Shown here piece by piece: positions 12,401 to 23,407 of a stretch of 64,000 nt of DNA. This stretch comes from Trematomus loennbergii (lineage: Eukaryota; Chordata; Actinopteri; Perciformes; Nototheniidae). Location of the stretch: positions 14,347,472-14,411,471 of the forward strand of contig JAAOOA010000060.1 in NCBI GenBank assembly GCA_012861695.1, given 5' to 3'. Numbering within the stretch: position 1 is the first letter of the stretch; each line of letters opens with the position of its first letter. The position numbers and the translations under genes were made by a program. The notes beneath the pieces are model-generated. The model ran no database searches and was not told where the DNA came from. It saw nothing but the letters and a program-made list of their open reading frames with translations.

Positions 12401-12759
12401 TTTGGATAACAAAATACATCCGTCATGAACTAAGCTGGAAACTTATACTGGAAAGTATAATTTATTGCGTTAATTTATTGTGTTTATATCTACAGTCTAT
12501 GGTTAACACTCACTGTAAACTTGACAGTTTTTTAACCCGCACCGCCTTGTGGTTAAAGCACGTTATTGAATTTTTTGGTTGAATATGTTATATTTACATA
12601 CAAAATAGGGGGAAAGTAGAAGGTCAATGATAGAAATATAGAATATAAAAAATCAAGAAGATACTGTAAGTGATCTCTACAATAAAACAGTTTAGTGCTG
12701 GATGTCCAAAGATATTTATAGGAGGATGTGCAAAACAGAAAAACGAATTAACCTTATTT

Positions 12760-12867
12760 ATGCGGGGGGGCCTCGCTGCGGGGAAACTGTGGACCTCAGT
12801 CGCCTGTCAGCGCAACTGAAATGATGGCGTTTAAAAAAAGCGGGCCCAGATGGCCAGTCCGCCCCTG
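12760..12867 (-). repeat. hAT-like transposon end (CAGGGGCGG)
   Basis: Read on the minus strand from 12867, the sequence begins CAGGGGCGGACTGGCCATCT, a terminus style seen in fish non-autonomous hAT elements. It abuts the BED-finger fragment at 12868. The far end was not located. Confidence 0.4.
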
Positions 12868-13150
12868 CTGCACTGTACTTTTTTTTGTTCCACGTCGGAC
12901 TCCTTAAACCCAAAGTATTTCCAAACAGCGGAATTCGTTTTACCTTTCTTGGTCACGAGTTGCTCTTGTTCTGCCATCTTCGCTCGCGCTGAACTCGCAC
13001 AACTATTGTCACTCACAACCTGGCCGAGGGGGCTTTTAGGCAGGGGCGAAAGCGCACGCAGCAAAATAATCGTTTTATTTCGATTACGTTGTTTTCGTAA
13101 TCGTTGCAAGTCAAAATCGAGATTAAAATACGATTAATTGCACAGCCCTA
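12868..13150 (-). pseudogene. hAT (ZBED-type) transposase fragment with 5' terminus
   Basis: On the minus strand the piece starts at 13150 with TAGGGCTGTGCAATTAATCG, a familiar hAT terminal sequence. It then encodes the start of a BED-finger protein (MAEQEQLVTKKGK, then AVWKYFGFKESDVEQKKVQC). In ZBED/hAT transposases this region holds the first conserved aromatic residues and first cysteine of the BED zinc finger. The finger is cut off at 12868, where the CAGGGGCGG element begins. Non-functional. Confidence 0.65.
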
Positions 13151-13449
13151 CAACACACGGTCCGAAACAGAACCAATGACACAGAGGGACAAACAGTTAG
13201 TTGGCAGAAAATGAAATGGCTGCGCTACACAAAAGAGGATCCGAAAGGGATTCAGCTCAAATATGAGCTGTCCGACCAAGCTGCAAGTTGGAAAGCAGGA
13301 GACCAGAGGTGCTCATGCAATTGAACCAAAGAACACAGGTCCACCTGGGATCACTGCTGTGAAAAAGAAAGACGTACTCACACAAATGGGAGTATCCCTC
13401 ACTCCTATGTGGACTTATACCAGTCTTTGCAAGTCATTTTCTTTTTTGT

Positions 13450-14040
13450 AATCATTTATTTGACGAGGGACAGTGCACATTGATGAACATTTAAAACAAA
13501 TAATGCTTTAAAAATGTAAACATGCCGGATTTTAGCTTTGAGCTAGTTTCCATCCGTAGTCCCTCACATACAACATTTAAGAACATGACATTTATATACA
13601 TTGCAAAATAAATACATGATATGCAGAAAGAGCATGAGCAGCATATACTGTAAGCATGTACCACATGGCAGAACAATGTAGCAGCTACGACATATAAAGT
13701 GCAGGAGAAGATAAAAGAGCTACATCAAGTGCAAGAGGAGATGCCCCTGTATTGAAGTGCATCTAGCGGTGATTGCACGTTTGTTTGTTTCTCAACCATT
13801 CTTTTAGTTGACCTTTAAAACTGTTCAAAGTGGGACAATCCCGTAACTCAGGAGGCTATTCCACAAAGAGCTGCCCTTAATTGATAGAACATTTTGACAG
13901 AAAGTGGTCCGTCTATGGTGGACTTCACAGTCTCCTCTAGTTTCTGACCTAGTGCAGCGTCCAGTGTGCTTTTTGTAGATGAATTCCCCTAAGGGAGGGG
14001 GCCTTCAGGCAGAGTAGGCTAGTATGTTGTTTCAAATCAA
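13450..14040 (-). mobile_element. LINE 3' end fragment (minus strand)
   Basis: Read on the minus strand, about 13740-13920 resembles the C-terminus of an L2/Rex1-type ORF2 (LLNSFKGQLKEWL with local errors). It is followed by a 3' UTR ending near 13450 with gtgcactgtccctcgtcaaa. Frames are broken. The element class is inferred only from this C-terminal pattern. Confidence 0.5.
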
Positions 14041-14602
14041 TCTGAAACATATGATCTGCATGAAATATGCTCTTGTCGTATATAATTATATTGCTATATT
14101 TGACATTCCCAATGTTCTAAAGTCTTTTTAGATTTTCCAAACCGTTATTAGGCCAGGTTTAATGTAATTTATTGTTATTCAGTGAACAATAACAATTGAT
14201 TACTGTTACTTTTTAACTCATAAATGTAAAGCCTTTTTCTTATTTTTATCAGATACGCCCTTTTTCTTAGTGTATATGAGATAACATCTTAGTTCCAAAA
14301 AGGCGCATGTGACTTTCTTCCGAATAAAAAAAAAGATAGAATAATATTTTTTTCAATGAATGTCAAAATATTGTTCATCAAGTATATTGTCATCCACATG
14401 TTTATGAAGTTTTCATATTAAAGATTGCATTTAATAAACAAAGTCAGTTCAAAGTATGGTCCTTTTTTGTTTTGGCTCTCCTGTAAAGTTGGTAAAATGT
14501 CATTTACAGTACGCCCCTCTGGTTCTCACCCCTCGATATATTGGTTTCCTGCAATGTTAACCATGTTGAAGCACTTATTTTAACCGATAGTATACATATT
14601 AA
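14041..14602. other. AT-rich stretch without features
   Basis: I see no gene, clear repeat end or RNA gene here. Confidence 0.5.
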
Positions 14603-16556
14603 CTAGAGAATGCAATTCCTGAAGAAATTGCTAGTGGGCAATGCTTTATGCTGAAAAGCTGACGCTAAACTGCTATGCTGAAATGTAATGTGTAAGAAGA
14701 AAGTGAAGAATTTAGATTGAAATGATACATGAACACTGGGGGCTTGAATGTGTGATGAGAGAAGAAAAGAAAGTAAAAAGGCTTGGAAAAGCAGCAGAAT
14801 ATTTGAACTGCAAACTTTTGAACTAACTTGATGGCGGAGGATCTGTCGCCATGCCAACGGCATTTGATGACACCCCATAATATGCTTAGATGCGTTGATG
14901 GCTGCATCGTTACCAAACCTGTGAAGTTTTGGGCCGTTTGGAGCATTTTCACTGAAGTTATGAGAAAACCGTGTTTCATGGTGAGCATTGTGTTACCATG
15001 GTAACGGCAATTGAAGAAATCTCAAAACTGTTCCGTAGATGTCTTCACGGCTGGACTGTTAGCACACATGTGAAGTTTGAGCACTTTCATAGGACTTATA
15101 GCGACATCGTCTTTTATGGCGAGGGATGCGTTTCCATGGAAACGGCATATGATAACACCCCATAATTGACGTAGAGCTGTTGAGGGCTGGACCGTTAACC
15201 ATTATCTGAAGTCTGGTGCTGTTTGGACCCTTTTCATAGGCGTTACGACAAAATCGTGTTCTATGGCGAGGGATGCGTTTCCATGCCAACAGCCTATGGT
15301 GAGATCTCAGATTTGGCGTAAAGCTGTTGAGGCATAGACGGGTGATATACAAGCAAAGTTTGGGGGACGATCGGACCGTGTCCATTGGAGTTACAGCGAC
15401 ATCGTGTTTTATGGCGAGGGATGCGTTTCCATGGAAACGGCATATGAAGACACCCCATAATTGACGTAGAGCTGTTGACAGCAGGACCATTAACCATTAT
15501 CTGAAGTCTGCTGCTGTTTTATGGCGAGGGATGCGTTGCCATAGTAACACCACATTACGTAACATCAGATTTGATGTAGAGCTGTGTTAACCATTATCTG
15601 AAGTCTGCTGCTCTGACCATGTCAGTTGGAGTTATGACATCATCGTGTTCCATGACACAGGTGTTTATATTTGAGCTAACGACGTGTCCAGAGATCAAAG
15701 GTTTCCATGGTGATGTGCAGTAATCAGTGAGAGGAGAGCGTTTGCATTGTTCTGAATGAGAGATAAACCTCTTACATGTGAACGTTTTGTTGAAGAACCG
15801 TAACAGATATCGGTGAAATTTCAAAGCATGAAGCATGTCAAGGAACTTGAGCATCTGAAGTGTACTTTTTGTGTACTTTCGGGTCAATAATGTGGCCTTT
15901 TTGGCAGATTAACTAAAGGTGTGCGGCTGCTGTGGTGGGGAAAGATGAGGCTGAACTTACAATGGGGTTTAATGGAGACATGTTAAAAGTTTTTGTCTCT
16001 TCATGCCCTCAAGAGGCATTTTGTTTAATTATTTTTGCTTAATCTTTTTTAATTTTTCAAGCTACGAGATGTTTTCCTACGTTTGTCATGACAAATTATG
16101 TCTCAGGAATGTAGGGTTTGGGAATTATGGCATGTTTAAAGAAAATATGAAGGCAAAATTAAATCTCCACAAATAATGTCAGAAAGATGTGTGACATTTT
16201 AAAGTTGGAATGAGGTTTCTGAGTGAAAGTATGAAGGAGCAGTTAGCAGTTGAAGAAGGAGCAGTTAGCAGTTGAAGTCGCATGAAGAATTTTCAAGTCT
16301 GAAGAGTTTCTCCATTGACTTCCATGTTAAAAATGTGATGAATTATGGGATGTACCTCTGGAATTATGAAAGTTATGAATGATAAAAGTAATAGCCATTG
16401 ATTCCCGACCGAGCTGAACATTTTGATGTTCGAACGGAGTTACTGCGATGTTCAATGTGGGAGAAGAAGCAGCGCAAAATAACCCGGCGGAATAATAAAG
16501 AATTTTGTGCGTAGCATAACAGATAGTTGGAATGTTGTGTCAGCATTCCAACTAAA
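14603..16556 (-). mobile_element. Helentron/HINE-like non-autonomous element, copy 1
   Basis: This block of about 1.95 kb is repeated in inverse orientation at 24555-26313. In its own orientation (minus strand) it starts near a palindrome TTAGTTGGAATGCTG...CATTCCAACTA (16556 down to about 16523). It ends with a hairpin (GCAATT, loop, AATTGC), nine bases, then CTAG followed by T (CTAG = complement of 14603-14606). A 3' hairpin followed by CTAG/T is the hallmark of Helitron-type ends. A 5' palindrome plus central tandem repeats fits Helentron-associated (HINE/DINE-1-like) elements. Its centre holds tandem units of about 147 bp, each with a CCATGG palindrome. No Rep/helicase coding is present. 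The family assignment is inference. Confidence 0.6.
14845..15714. repeat. About 147-bp tandem units carrying X-box-like palindromes
   Basis: Seven 14-bp X-box-like sites occur at 14845, 14992 (GTTACCATGGTAAC, perfect), 15130 and 15425 (GTTTCCATGGAAAC, perfect), 15277, 15535 and 15701. Spacings are 147, 138, 147, 148, 110 and 166 bp. Between sites the units share text such as gcgagggatgcg and acaccccataattgacg. RFX-family proteins bind GTTRCCATGGYAAC-type sites; whether these are bound is unknown. Confidence 0.8.
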
Positions 16557-18275
16557 AAACTACTACACAACCTTGTTGTGGAATTAGAGGAGGAGTCAGG
16601 AGATCTGGAGCATTACATCATCGAGGAACCACAAATACCTATATCGAATTTTGCATCAATCCACGTTGTATAGATGAGATTGACAGGACACGTGAAAAAA
16701 TTGGGTAGTGGTGATGGAAAAAAAGAGTAAGATCACCGAAGTCTCTATTCACCTCAGTACCTTCAATTTCAGTATTAAGCATTGTGGCTTCCCATTGAAT
16801 AGTTAATAGTAGATATTTAAATCTAAACCAAGGTTGGCCTTAATAATATTATCTTTAAATGTACCCACCAAGTAAGGCACACAAGCCCACATTTTTCTAT
16901 CTGGTGAACAAGGAAATGTGACAACAAATGATCTGGATGATTTGAACACTTTGAACACAAAATACACTGAACCTATCTTTACTCTTGTCTTGTCATTTAT
17001 TTTACTTTCAGGTGTGACTGTGGTAGAGGCAACATGTTGGCATGAGACAAGCCTTTCTTTTACATAAAAACAAGAAGTTTGACAAGATTTGCGTCATCTT
17101 CTCACCCCTCCTTAATGTTAAGCTCCATTATTCAACTGAATGCACGTCATCTTTTCTAGGCAGCATCACTGACAAAATAACTTTTTACTTGAGTTCATTC
17201 TGCCTGTTTCTTGTTATTCTTCGGATAATTGTGATAGGACCTTGACTTCAGCCAGCCACAATGTCATAGCCAAATAGATTTCTTAACATTTTTTCTAACA
17301 TAGTTTGTCATTTTTATCCGCACAGTAAATGCATGGTCAAGGGACCCTGAGCGGAAGTCAGAGCCAATATTTAAATGAGGTGCAAACTGCATGGCTCATT
17401 CTTCGGCTGTCTATCCTTCCTTTGTGTTTTTTTCTGAGGAGCTGGATGTGATTAATTAAAAAACAGAAGGTCTTTTAATGATGTGAATCACAGAACACCT
17501 ACATAAATCACTCCAAATGACGCATCAAACGAATGGCTTGAAGGCTCTCAGTTAGGGAAAATCATAAATGTGCCGCAAAAACGAAAGGGATCAATGATGG
17601 CACATTTTGGGAAAAATACCAATAATAACTGAGTACATGATTAATGTGGGGCATCCAATTGTTGTTTCATGCATCTATTTGTTTTGTTCATTTAAGTACT
17701 TAATTTCAAGCAAATAATGCAAAGAGCAAATGTGATTCCAAAAACGTCTCCAAGATCTTGAACTGTATTAGCGATTGTTACTGTGAGTGTTCAAGAAAAG
17801 ATCCTTGTTTGGTCGGAAATAAAATGTGGAAGGAGAGGTAATACAATAAATGGAAAGAGACTTTCTTTCTTTTTTTAAAAACCTGAACACGAAATAAGAA
17901 AAAAATAAGCTAAAAGTCAACGTACCGAATATAAATCTTATTGAAATATTTTGCAAGCAGCAGCTTAGCCATGAACTGCAAATATCAATGGGTATCAACC
18001 AAGAAATGTTTTGTGAAACAGATATGGCAGCATATTGAATGAAACACTATATGATGCTTTCTATAGCACCTCTACACTCATCACTTCGAAGGCTGTTGGT
18101 CTGACTACTGTTTCTGTGAGTCACCAGGTTTAATGCTTCAGGCTATTGATTCCCCTCTGAATAATAAATGCATAAATAATAGAGAATTACTTTTTTTATT
18201 TTCCAAGTCTTTGGAAATCCATGTGATTATGATCCATGCACACCTTTGAGTTTGTGTGCTTGTGTATGTCCGGCT
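16557..18275. other. Gene-free stretch
   Basis: No supported gene. A 38-codon open segment directly follows the end of the Helentron-like element (about 16553-16669, containing ELEEESGDLEHYIIEEPQIP). It has no visible start or splice context. The rest is AT-rich with short frames only. Confidence 0.4.
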
Positions 18276-18302
18276 GCACACACACACACACACACACACA
18301 CA
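18276..18302. repeat. (CA)n microsatellite at element edge
   Basis: About 13 CA units abut the outer end of the left LTR. The right LTR also ends against a (CA)n run (23405-23432). Confidence 0.9.
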
Positions 18303-18986
18303 TCCCCACTAAGGTCTAGGGGACCTGGAGACATTAACACACAACAACCAATAATATGAGTGTCAGCGTAAAGGTTTGACAAAAAGTTTATTTTTGTAAA
18401 CTTAGAAAACTGAACAGAAATACTCTGTGTGTGGAGGAGGAGGAGTCGAAGGATTGTGCCAAACAAAAGAAACAAGCATAACAAAACCAGCCTATCTCTA
18501 CGTCTATCCTTTGAAACCAAAACTCAAACAAAAACCCTCACTACCTAAACTACTCAGAATTGGACAAAACAGAATACAGGGGTGGCAACAATCCGCTAAC
18601 CTAGTGTGTCTTAACATTAGTTAACTACGTGATGAGAAGTGTACAGGGTACCCCAGACTTACCTAACTCCTCCACCTCTCAACACACACACTTTCAATAT
18701 AGGTCATACAAAACAAAGAGAAATATTGTCGTTACAAGGTAGTCAATTGCATGTTCCTCCATCAGCAATCAACCAGAGTGAGAGTGAGAAGACTTCCTGG
18801 GTGCCTCCTTTATGGTCGGCCCTGGCTGCTGATAGGCCAGCTGAGGGTGAGAGGATCCAATCAGCCATCAGACTCTGGTGCACAGGCAGGTCCTGATCAA
18901 CTGCTGATTAGCTGTGCAGAAGACAGGGAGAAGAGAAAAACAGGAGGGAAGGAGAATCACACAAGTACAGCCTCTGGCACGTAACA
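18303..18986 (-). repeat. Gypsy (Gmr1-like) LTR, minus orientation
   Basis: On the minus strand it starts TGTTACGTGCC at 18986 and ends near ccttagtggggat at 18303. It is closely similar over its whole length to 22711-23407 in the opposite direction. A purine-rich tgtgggggtg just outside the start is a likely polypurine tract. It is the 3' LTR of the minus-strand half of the composite. Confidence 0.8.
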
Positions 18987-20467
18987 CCCCCACACATATA
19001 AATCCAAACAGTATGTTTGGACCTGACAATAAACATAGCAAATAATTTCCTGGTTATCAGGAAGATGAGACAAGTAATTGGGCAAATCAGCCAATACCTC
19101 AGTATTGCTTAGTCTTGCCCCCTGTGGTGTTGCACTACGCATCACCAACTCATCCTCATCCTCATTTGAGCTCACCCTTGAAACTGAAGCCATAGGAGAG
19201 ACGGTTGTCTCCACCTGGTGAGCTTTGGAAGATTCATTTTGGTCATCCCTGGTGCAGTACTTCTTCAGCATGTTGATATGACACACTCTGGTAGGACGTC
19301 TGCGGTCAGGTGTTTGAATGACGTAATTTGTTTCACCGAGCTTTTTATCTACAACATAAGGACCAGAAATTTAGTAGAACCAGGTACAGGCAGTAGAACC
19401 AACACCTTGTCACCTGGCTGAAACAAGCGCGCTACCGCCTTCTGGTCGTAGCGTTTCTTCATCTTCCCTTGAGTAGAGGTCAGAGCTTCTCTAGCCAAGG
19501 AGCAAGCACGATGTAGACGATCCCTTAGTTTGGCGACATACTCCGGAATACTGCAAACTTTTTTCGTTGGCATGATCAAATGCTCTTTAAGAACTCTTAA
19601 AGGACCTCTGACCTCATGTCCAAACACTAGCTCAGCAGGACTAAAACCTAGAGACTCCTGAACAGCTTCACGGGCAGCAAATAACACAAAAGGAACACCG
19701 TCATCCCAATCTTTTTGAGACTCGTGGCAATGTTTTCTTAACATGCATTTCATAGTCTGGTGAAACCTCTCTAATGCCCCCTGACTTTCAGGATGATATG
19801 GGCTGGATGTCACATGCTTGATACCTAAAGTGTCAAGTACCCGGGCAAACACTTTAGACATGAAGTTGGTACCTTGGTCTGTTTGAACTACCTTCGGTAG
19901 ACCAAACATGGAGAAAAACTTCAGAAGTGCCTTGGTGATGACCGGGGCAGTGATCTTCCGTAGTGGGATGGCTTCTGGAAACCTAGTGGAGGCACACATG
20001 ACAGTTAAGAGAAACTGGTTTCCAGTTTTAGTTTTTGGCAAGGGTCCCACACAATCCACAATCACCCTTTCAAATGGCTCTCCCATTACCGGAATGGGAA
20101 TGAGAGGAGCAGGGTGAATCACCTGATTCGGTTTACCAGCCACTTGGCACTCATGACATGTTCGACAATAAAGAACTACATCAGACTTGAGTCCTGGCCA
20201 AAAGAAGTGTTTTAAAACTCTCCCATACGTTTTTGTCACCCCCATGTGACCTGACCACGGATGATCATGAGCCAAGGACATCACCTGAGAACGATAGGCT
20301 GTTGGCACGACAACCTGATAAATTGCAAAGGAGTCTGACTCCTCACAGGCATCACTAATCCAGCGACGCATTAATAGGCCATCTTCCATAATGTAGGCCA
20401 TCTTCTTTGACCTGGCCTCTTCCTGACTGATAACAGAAGAGAGACATTTAGAAAGTGTTTCATCACT
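18987..20467 (-). pseudogene. Gypsy integrase (Gmr1-like), minus strand
   Basis: The main frame, 20401 down to 19349, shows an HHCC zinc finger (HDHPWSGHMG, CRTCHEC). The DDE core follows: first D in IVDCVGPLPK, second D in VVQTDQGTNFMS, E in HPESQGALERFH. A frame change near 19360 leads to the C-terminal GPY/F-like region, ending in CHINMLKKYC and an acidic tail (19286 to about 19040). A frame change near 20465 separates it from the protease. Integrase is followed by the region just before the LTR, with no RT-RNase H between. The product would insert retroelement cDNA; as read it is broken. Confidence 0.85.
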
Positions 20468-21487
20468 TAACTGGCTGCCATGAATTCTTCCCGAGTGGCA
20501 GGCAGTTGTACAAGCCCTGAGCTGTTACTGGGTGATCCAGCACCAGCAGACCGGGCCTCCTCTGGCAGTCGGTCCGACACAGTCATGGCATCAAGAAACT
20601 GCCCTGTAGCAAGAAAAGAATCAGACAAGTCCTCTCCATATTTCTTTGACTGGGCCCTTGTAACCACACAAGCAGGAAAGATTTCGGGAGGTACTTCAGC
20701 TGATTTCCCTGTGTCTAAACTTAGATCAGGAGAATCAATGACCTCAGGTACTGGATTAACTTTTCCCCCAGCCAAGTCATTACTGAGGATGAAATCAACA
20801 CCTTTGATGGGCAAGGCAGGGAGGACAGCTACTTTAAAGAATCCTTTGACAAGCGATGAGTGAATATAAACATTGTGCAAAGGAGCCGCAACTAGTGTCA
20901 TGCCTACCCCTTGAACAACAGCACTTGATCCACATGATGATCTGGAGTTTAAAGGTAAGATGCCTTCTCTAATAATAGACTGAGAACCTCCTGTGTCCCT
21001 AAGTACCTGTACTGGCAGCTGGTCTTTAGGATCCCCTGTTAAAGAAACAAAGCCCTTTGAAATAAAGGGTTTGAAACAGGGATCAGGTACATCATCTTCC
21101 TGGGACATTCCTATGTCTGATAGGGACACTCCTTTAATGAGTCCCATGCCTTTTGGCGTTTGAAAGCGTTGCGAAAATTGCTGTTTACGCTTTAAGAAAT
21201 GACACCCTGAAATAAGGTGTCCTGTTTTATGGCAGTAGTTACACTCACGGGGCCCCCGTGGAGGTGACGGTGGTCCTCTAGACCTTTCAAAAGTTGTGGA
21301 GCCAAGATCAGGTCTTCCGGTTTGTGATACTGAAGCTTTATCTGGGCGCAAGGGAGAAGAAAACACAGTCTTGTGAGTGAGCATAAATTCATGCTAAGAC
21401 AGCTGCCTTAGCCAGTGAATTGACCTTCTGTTCATTCAAGAATATCACCATCCTTTCAGGCAAAGAATTCTTAAAATCTTCCAAGAG
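20467..21487 (-). pseudogene. Gypsy gag C-terminus and protease, minus strand
   Basis: Reading down from about 21487: the capsid end (LPERMVIFLNEQKVNSLAKA), then in 21384-20467 a CCHC knuckle (CNYCHKTGHLISGC, residues 48-61) and an aspartic protease with active-site DTG near residue 129 (QVLRDTGGSQSIIREG). After the protease the text runs, through one frame change, straight into the integrase finger. That is the protease-integrase order of Gmr1-type elements. The 5' gag and the 5' LTR are missing; the block ends abruptly near 21487 against the plus-strand RT half. Confidence 0.8.
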
Positions 21488-21489
21488 AA

Positions 21490-22660
21490 GTAAGGCCTAG
21501 TTCCAGTCCCTGGAGTTCCCCTTGTGTGCTAGACACAAAGTCAGATGGAAGTCCCAGATTCTGCACTGACTTTCGCAAGGTTAATGCTGTCACTGTCCCC
21601 GATGCACACCCGTTACCGCTCATTGATGACTGCATTGATGAAATTGGTCCTGCACAATTTGTCAGTAAGCTGGACATGTTAAAGGGATACTGGCAAGTTC
21701 CTTTAACACAGCGTGCTTCTGATATTTCAGCCTTTGTGACACCTGCCAGTTTCCTTCAGTACACTGTGATGCCTTTTGGTATGTGTAACGCACCTGCCAC
21801 CTTTCAGAGGCTTGTAAATCTTGTATTAGGACATGTTTCAAACTGTAAGGCATATCTGGATGACATTGTTGTCTATTCTAATGACTGGGCTAGCCACATG
21901 TCTACCTTAAGAGAAGTTTTTGAAGTGCTTGTTGGCCGCATCCTTAACGTTAAACCTTGCCAAATGTGAGTTTGGAAAAGGTACCGTTCTCTACCTTGGT
22001 CAGCAGGTTGGTCGAGGGCTGGTGTGCCCTGCTGATGCAAAGATCAGGGCAATTGCCTCCATCCCAGAGCCATCCACCAGGAGGGAACTTCGCCGCTTCC
22101 TAGGAATGGCAGGGTACTATCGCCGTTTCTGCAAAAACTTCTCCTCGGTGGCGGCCCCACTCACTACGTTGACCAGTCCCTCAAAGTCTTTTGTTTGGTC
22201 CGGTGAGTGTCAGCAGTCATTTGAGAGCCTAAAAGGTATTCTGTGTTGCACTCCTGTTCTTTCTGCACCAGACTTTTCGAAGCCATTCAAGCTTGAAGTC
22301 GATGCCAGTGGAGTTGGGGCAGGGGCTGTTCTTCTACAAGAAGATGCACAGGCCATCGATCACCCCGTGAGTTACTTCTCCCGAAAGTTTAACAAACATC
22401 AGTTGAAGTACTCAACTATTGAAAAACAAGCTTTAGCTTTATTGTTTGCCTTGCAGCACTTTGAGGTGTATCTTGGCTCCAGTGTAAAACCTATTAAGGT
22501 ATACACTGATCACAATCCCCTGGTTTTTCTTGCAAGGATGTACAACCACAATCAACGCCTTATGCGTTGGTCATTGATCGTCCAGAACTACAACCTTGAC
22601 ATAAGCCATAAAAAGGGGGCCGATAATGTTCTTGCCGATGCACTATCTCGTGCTATGTAA
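21490..22660 (+). pseudogene. Gypsy reverse transcriptase and RNase H, plus strand
   Basis: RT motifs: FCTDFRKVNAVTVPDAHPLP, then VSKLDMLKGYWQVPL, TVMPFGMCNAPATFQR and the catalytic YLDD (KAYLDDIVVYSND) in 21526-21969. A frame change near 21920-21960 leads into 21920-22660. That frame carries the RT connection (FLGMAGYYRRFCKNFS) and RNase H (KLEVDASGVGAGAVL, SRKFNKHQLKYST, VYTDHNPL, and DNVLADALSRAM at the end). RNase H is followed directly by the pre-LTR region, with no integrase after it. The N-terminal part of RT is absent, and the piece starts at the head-to-head junction near 21490-21525. Confidence 0.85.
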
Positions 22661-22710
22661 ATGTTTATTGTCAGGTCCAAACATACTGTTTGGATTTATA
22701 TGTGTGGGGG

Positions 22711-23407
22711 TGTTACGTGCCAGGCAGGCTGTACTTGTGTGATTCTCCTTCCCTCCTGTTTTTCTCTTCTCCCTGTCTTCTGCACAGCTAATCAGCAGTT
22801 GATCAGGACCTGCCTGTGCACCAGAGTCTGATGGCTGATTGGATCCTCTCACCCTCAGCTGGCCTATCAGCAGCCAGGGCCGACCATAAAGGAGGCACCC
22901 AGGAAGTCTTCTCGCTCTCTCACTCTGGGTTGATTGCTGATGGAGGAGCATGCAATTGACTACCTTGTAACGACAATATTCCTCTTTGTTTTGTATGACC
23001 TATATTGAAAGTGTGTGTGTTGAGAGGTGGAGGAGTTAGGTAAGTCTGGGGTACCCTGTACACTTCTCATCAAGTAGATAACTAATGTTAAGACACACTA
23101 GGTTAGCGGATTGTTGCCACCCCTGTATTCTGTTTTGTCCAATTCTGAGTAGTTTAGTTAGTGAGGGTTTTTGTTTGAGTTTTGGTTTCAAAGGATAGAC
23201 GTAGAGATAGGCCTGGTTTTGTTATGCTTGTTTCTTTTGTTTGGCACAATCCTTCGACTCCTCCTCCTCCACACACAGAGTATTTCTGTTCAGTTTTCTA
23301 GGTTGACAAAAATAAACCTTTTGTCAAACCTTTACGCTGACTCTCATATTATTGGTTGTTGTGTGTTAATGTCTCCAGGTCCCCTAGACCTTAGTGGGGA
23401 CGAAACA
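22711..23407 (+). repeat. Gypsy (Gmr1-like) LTR, plus orientation
   Basis: It begins TGTTACGTGCCAGGC after a purine tract (tgtgtggggg, 22701-22710) and ends near ggggacgaaaca. It is the inverted partner of 18303-18986, differing by scattered substitutions and small indels. It is the 3' LTR of the RT-RNase H half. Confidence 0.8.

Noticed and set aside
14845..15714. CRISPR-like array
   Set aside because: Units are tandem, about 147 bp, diverged, and inside a transposable element of a vertebrate genome. There are no short direct repeats with unique spacers.
18303..23407. Autointegration inversion as the origin of the gypsy composite
   Set aside because: That would join one inner end to the wrong end of an LTR. 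Here each half runs forward into the start of its own LTR.
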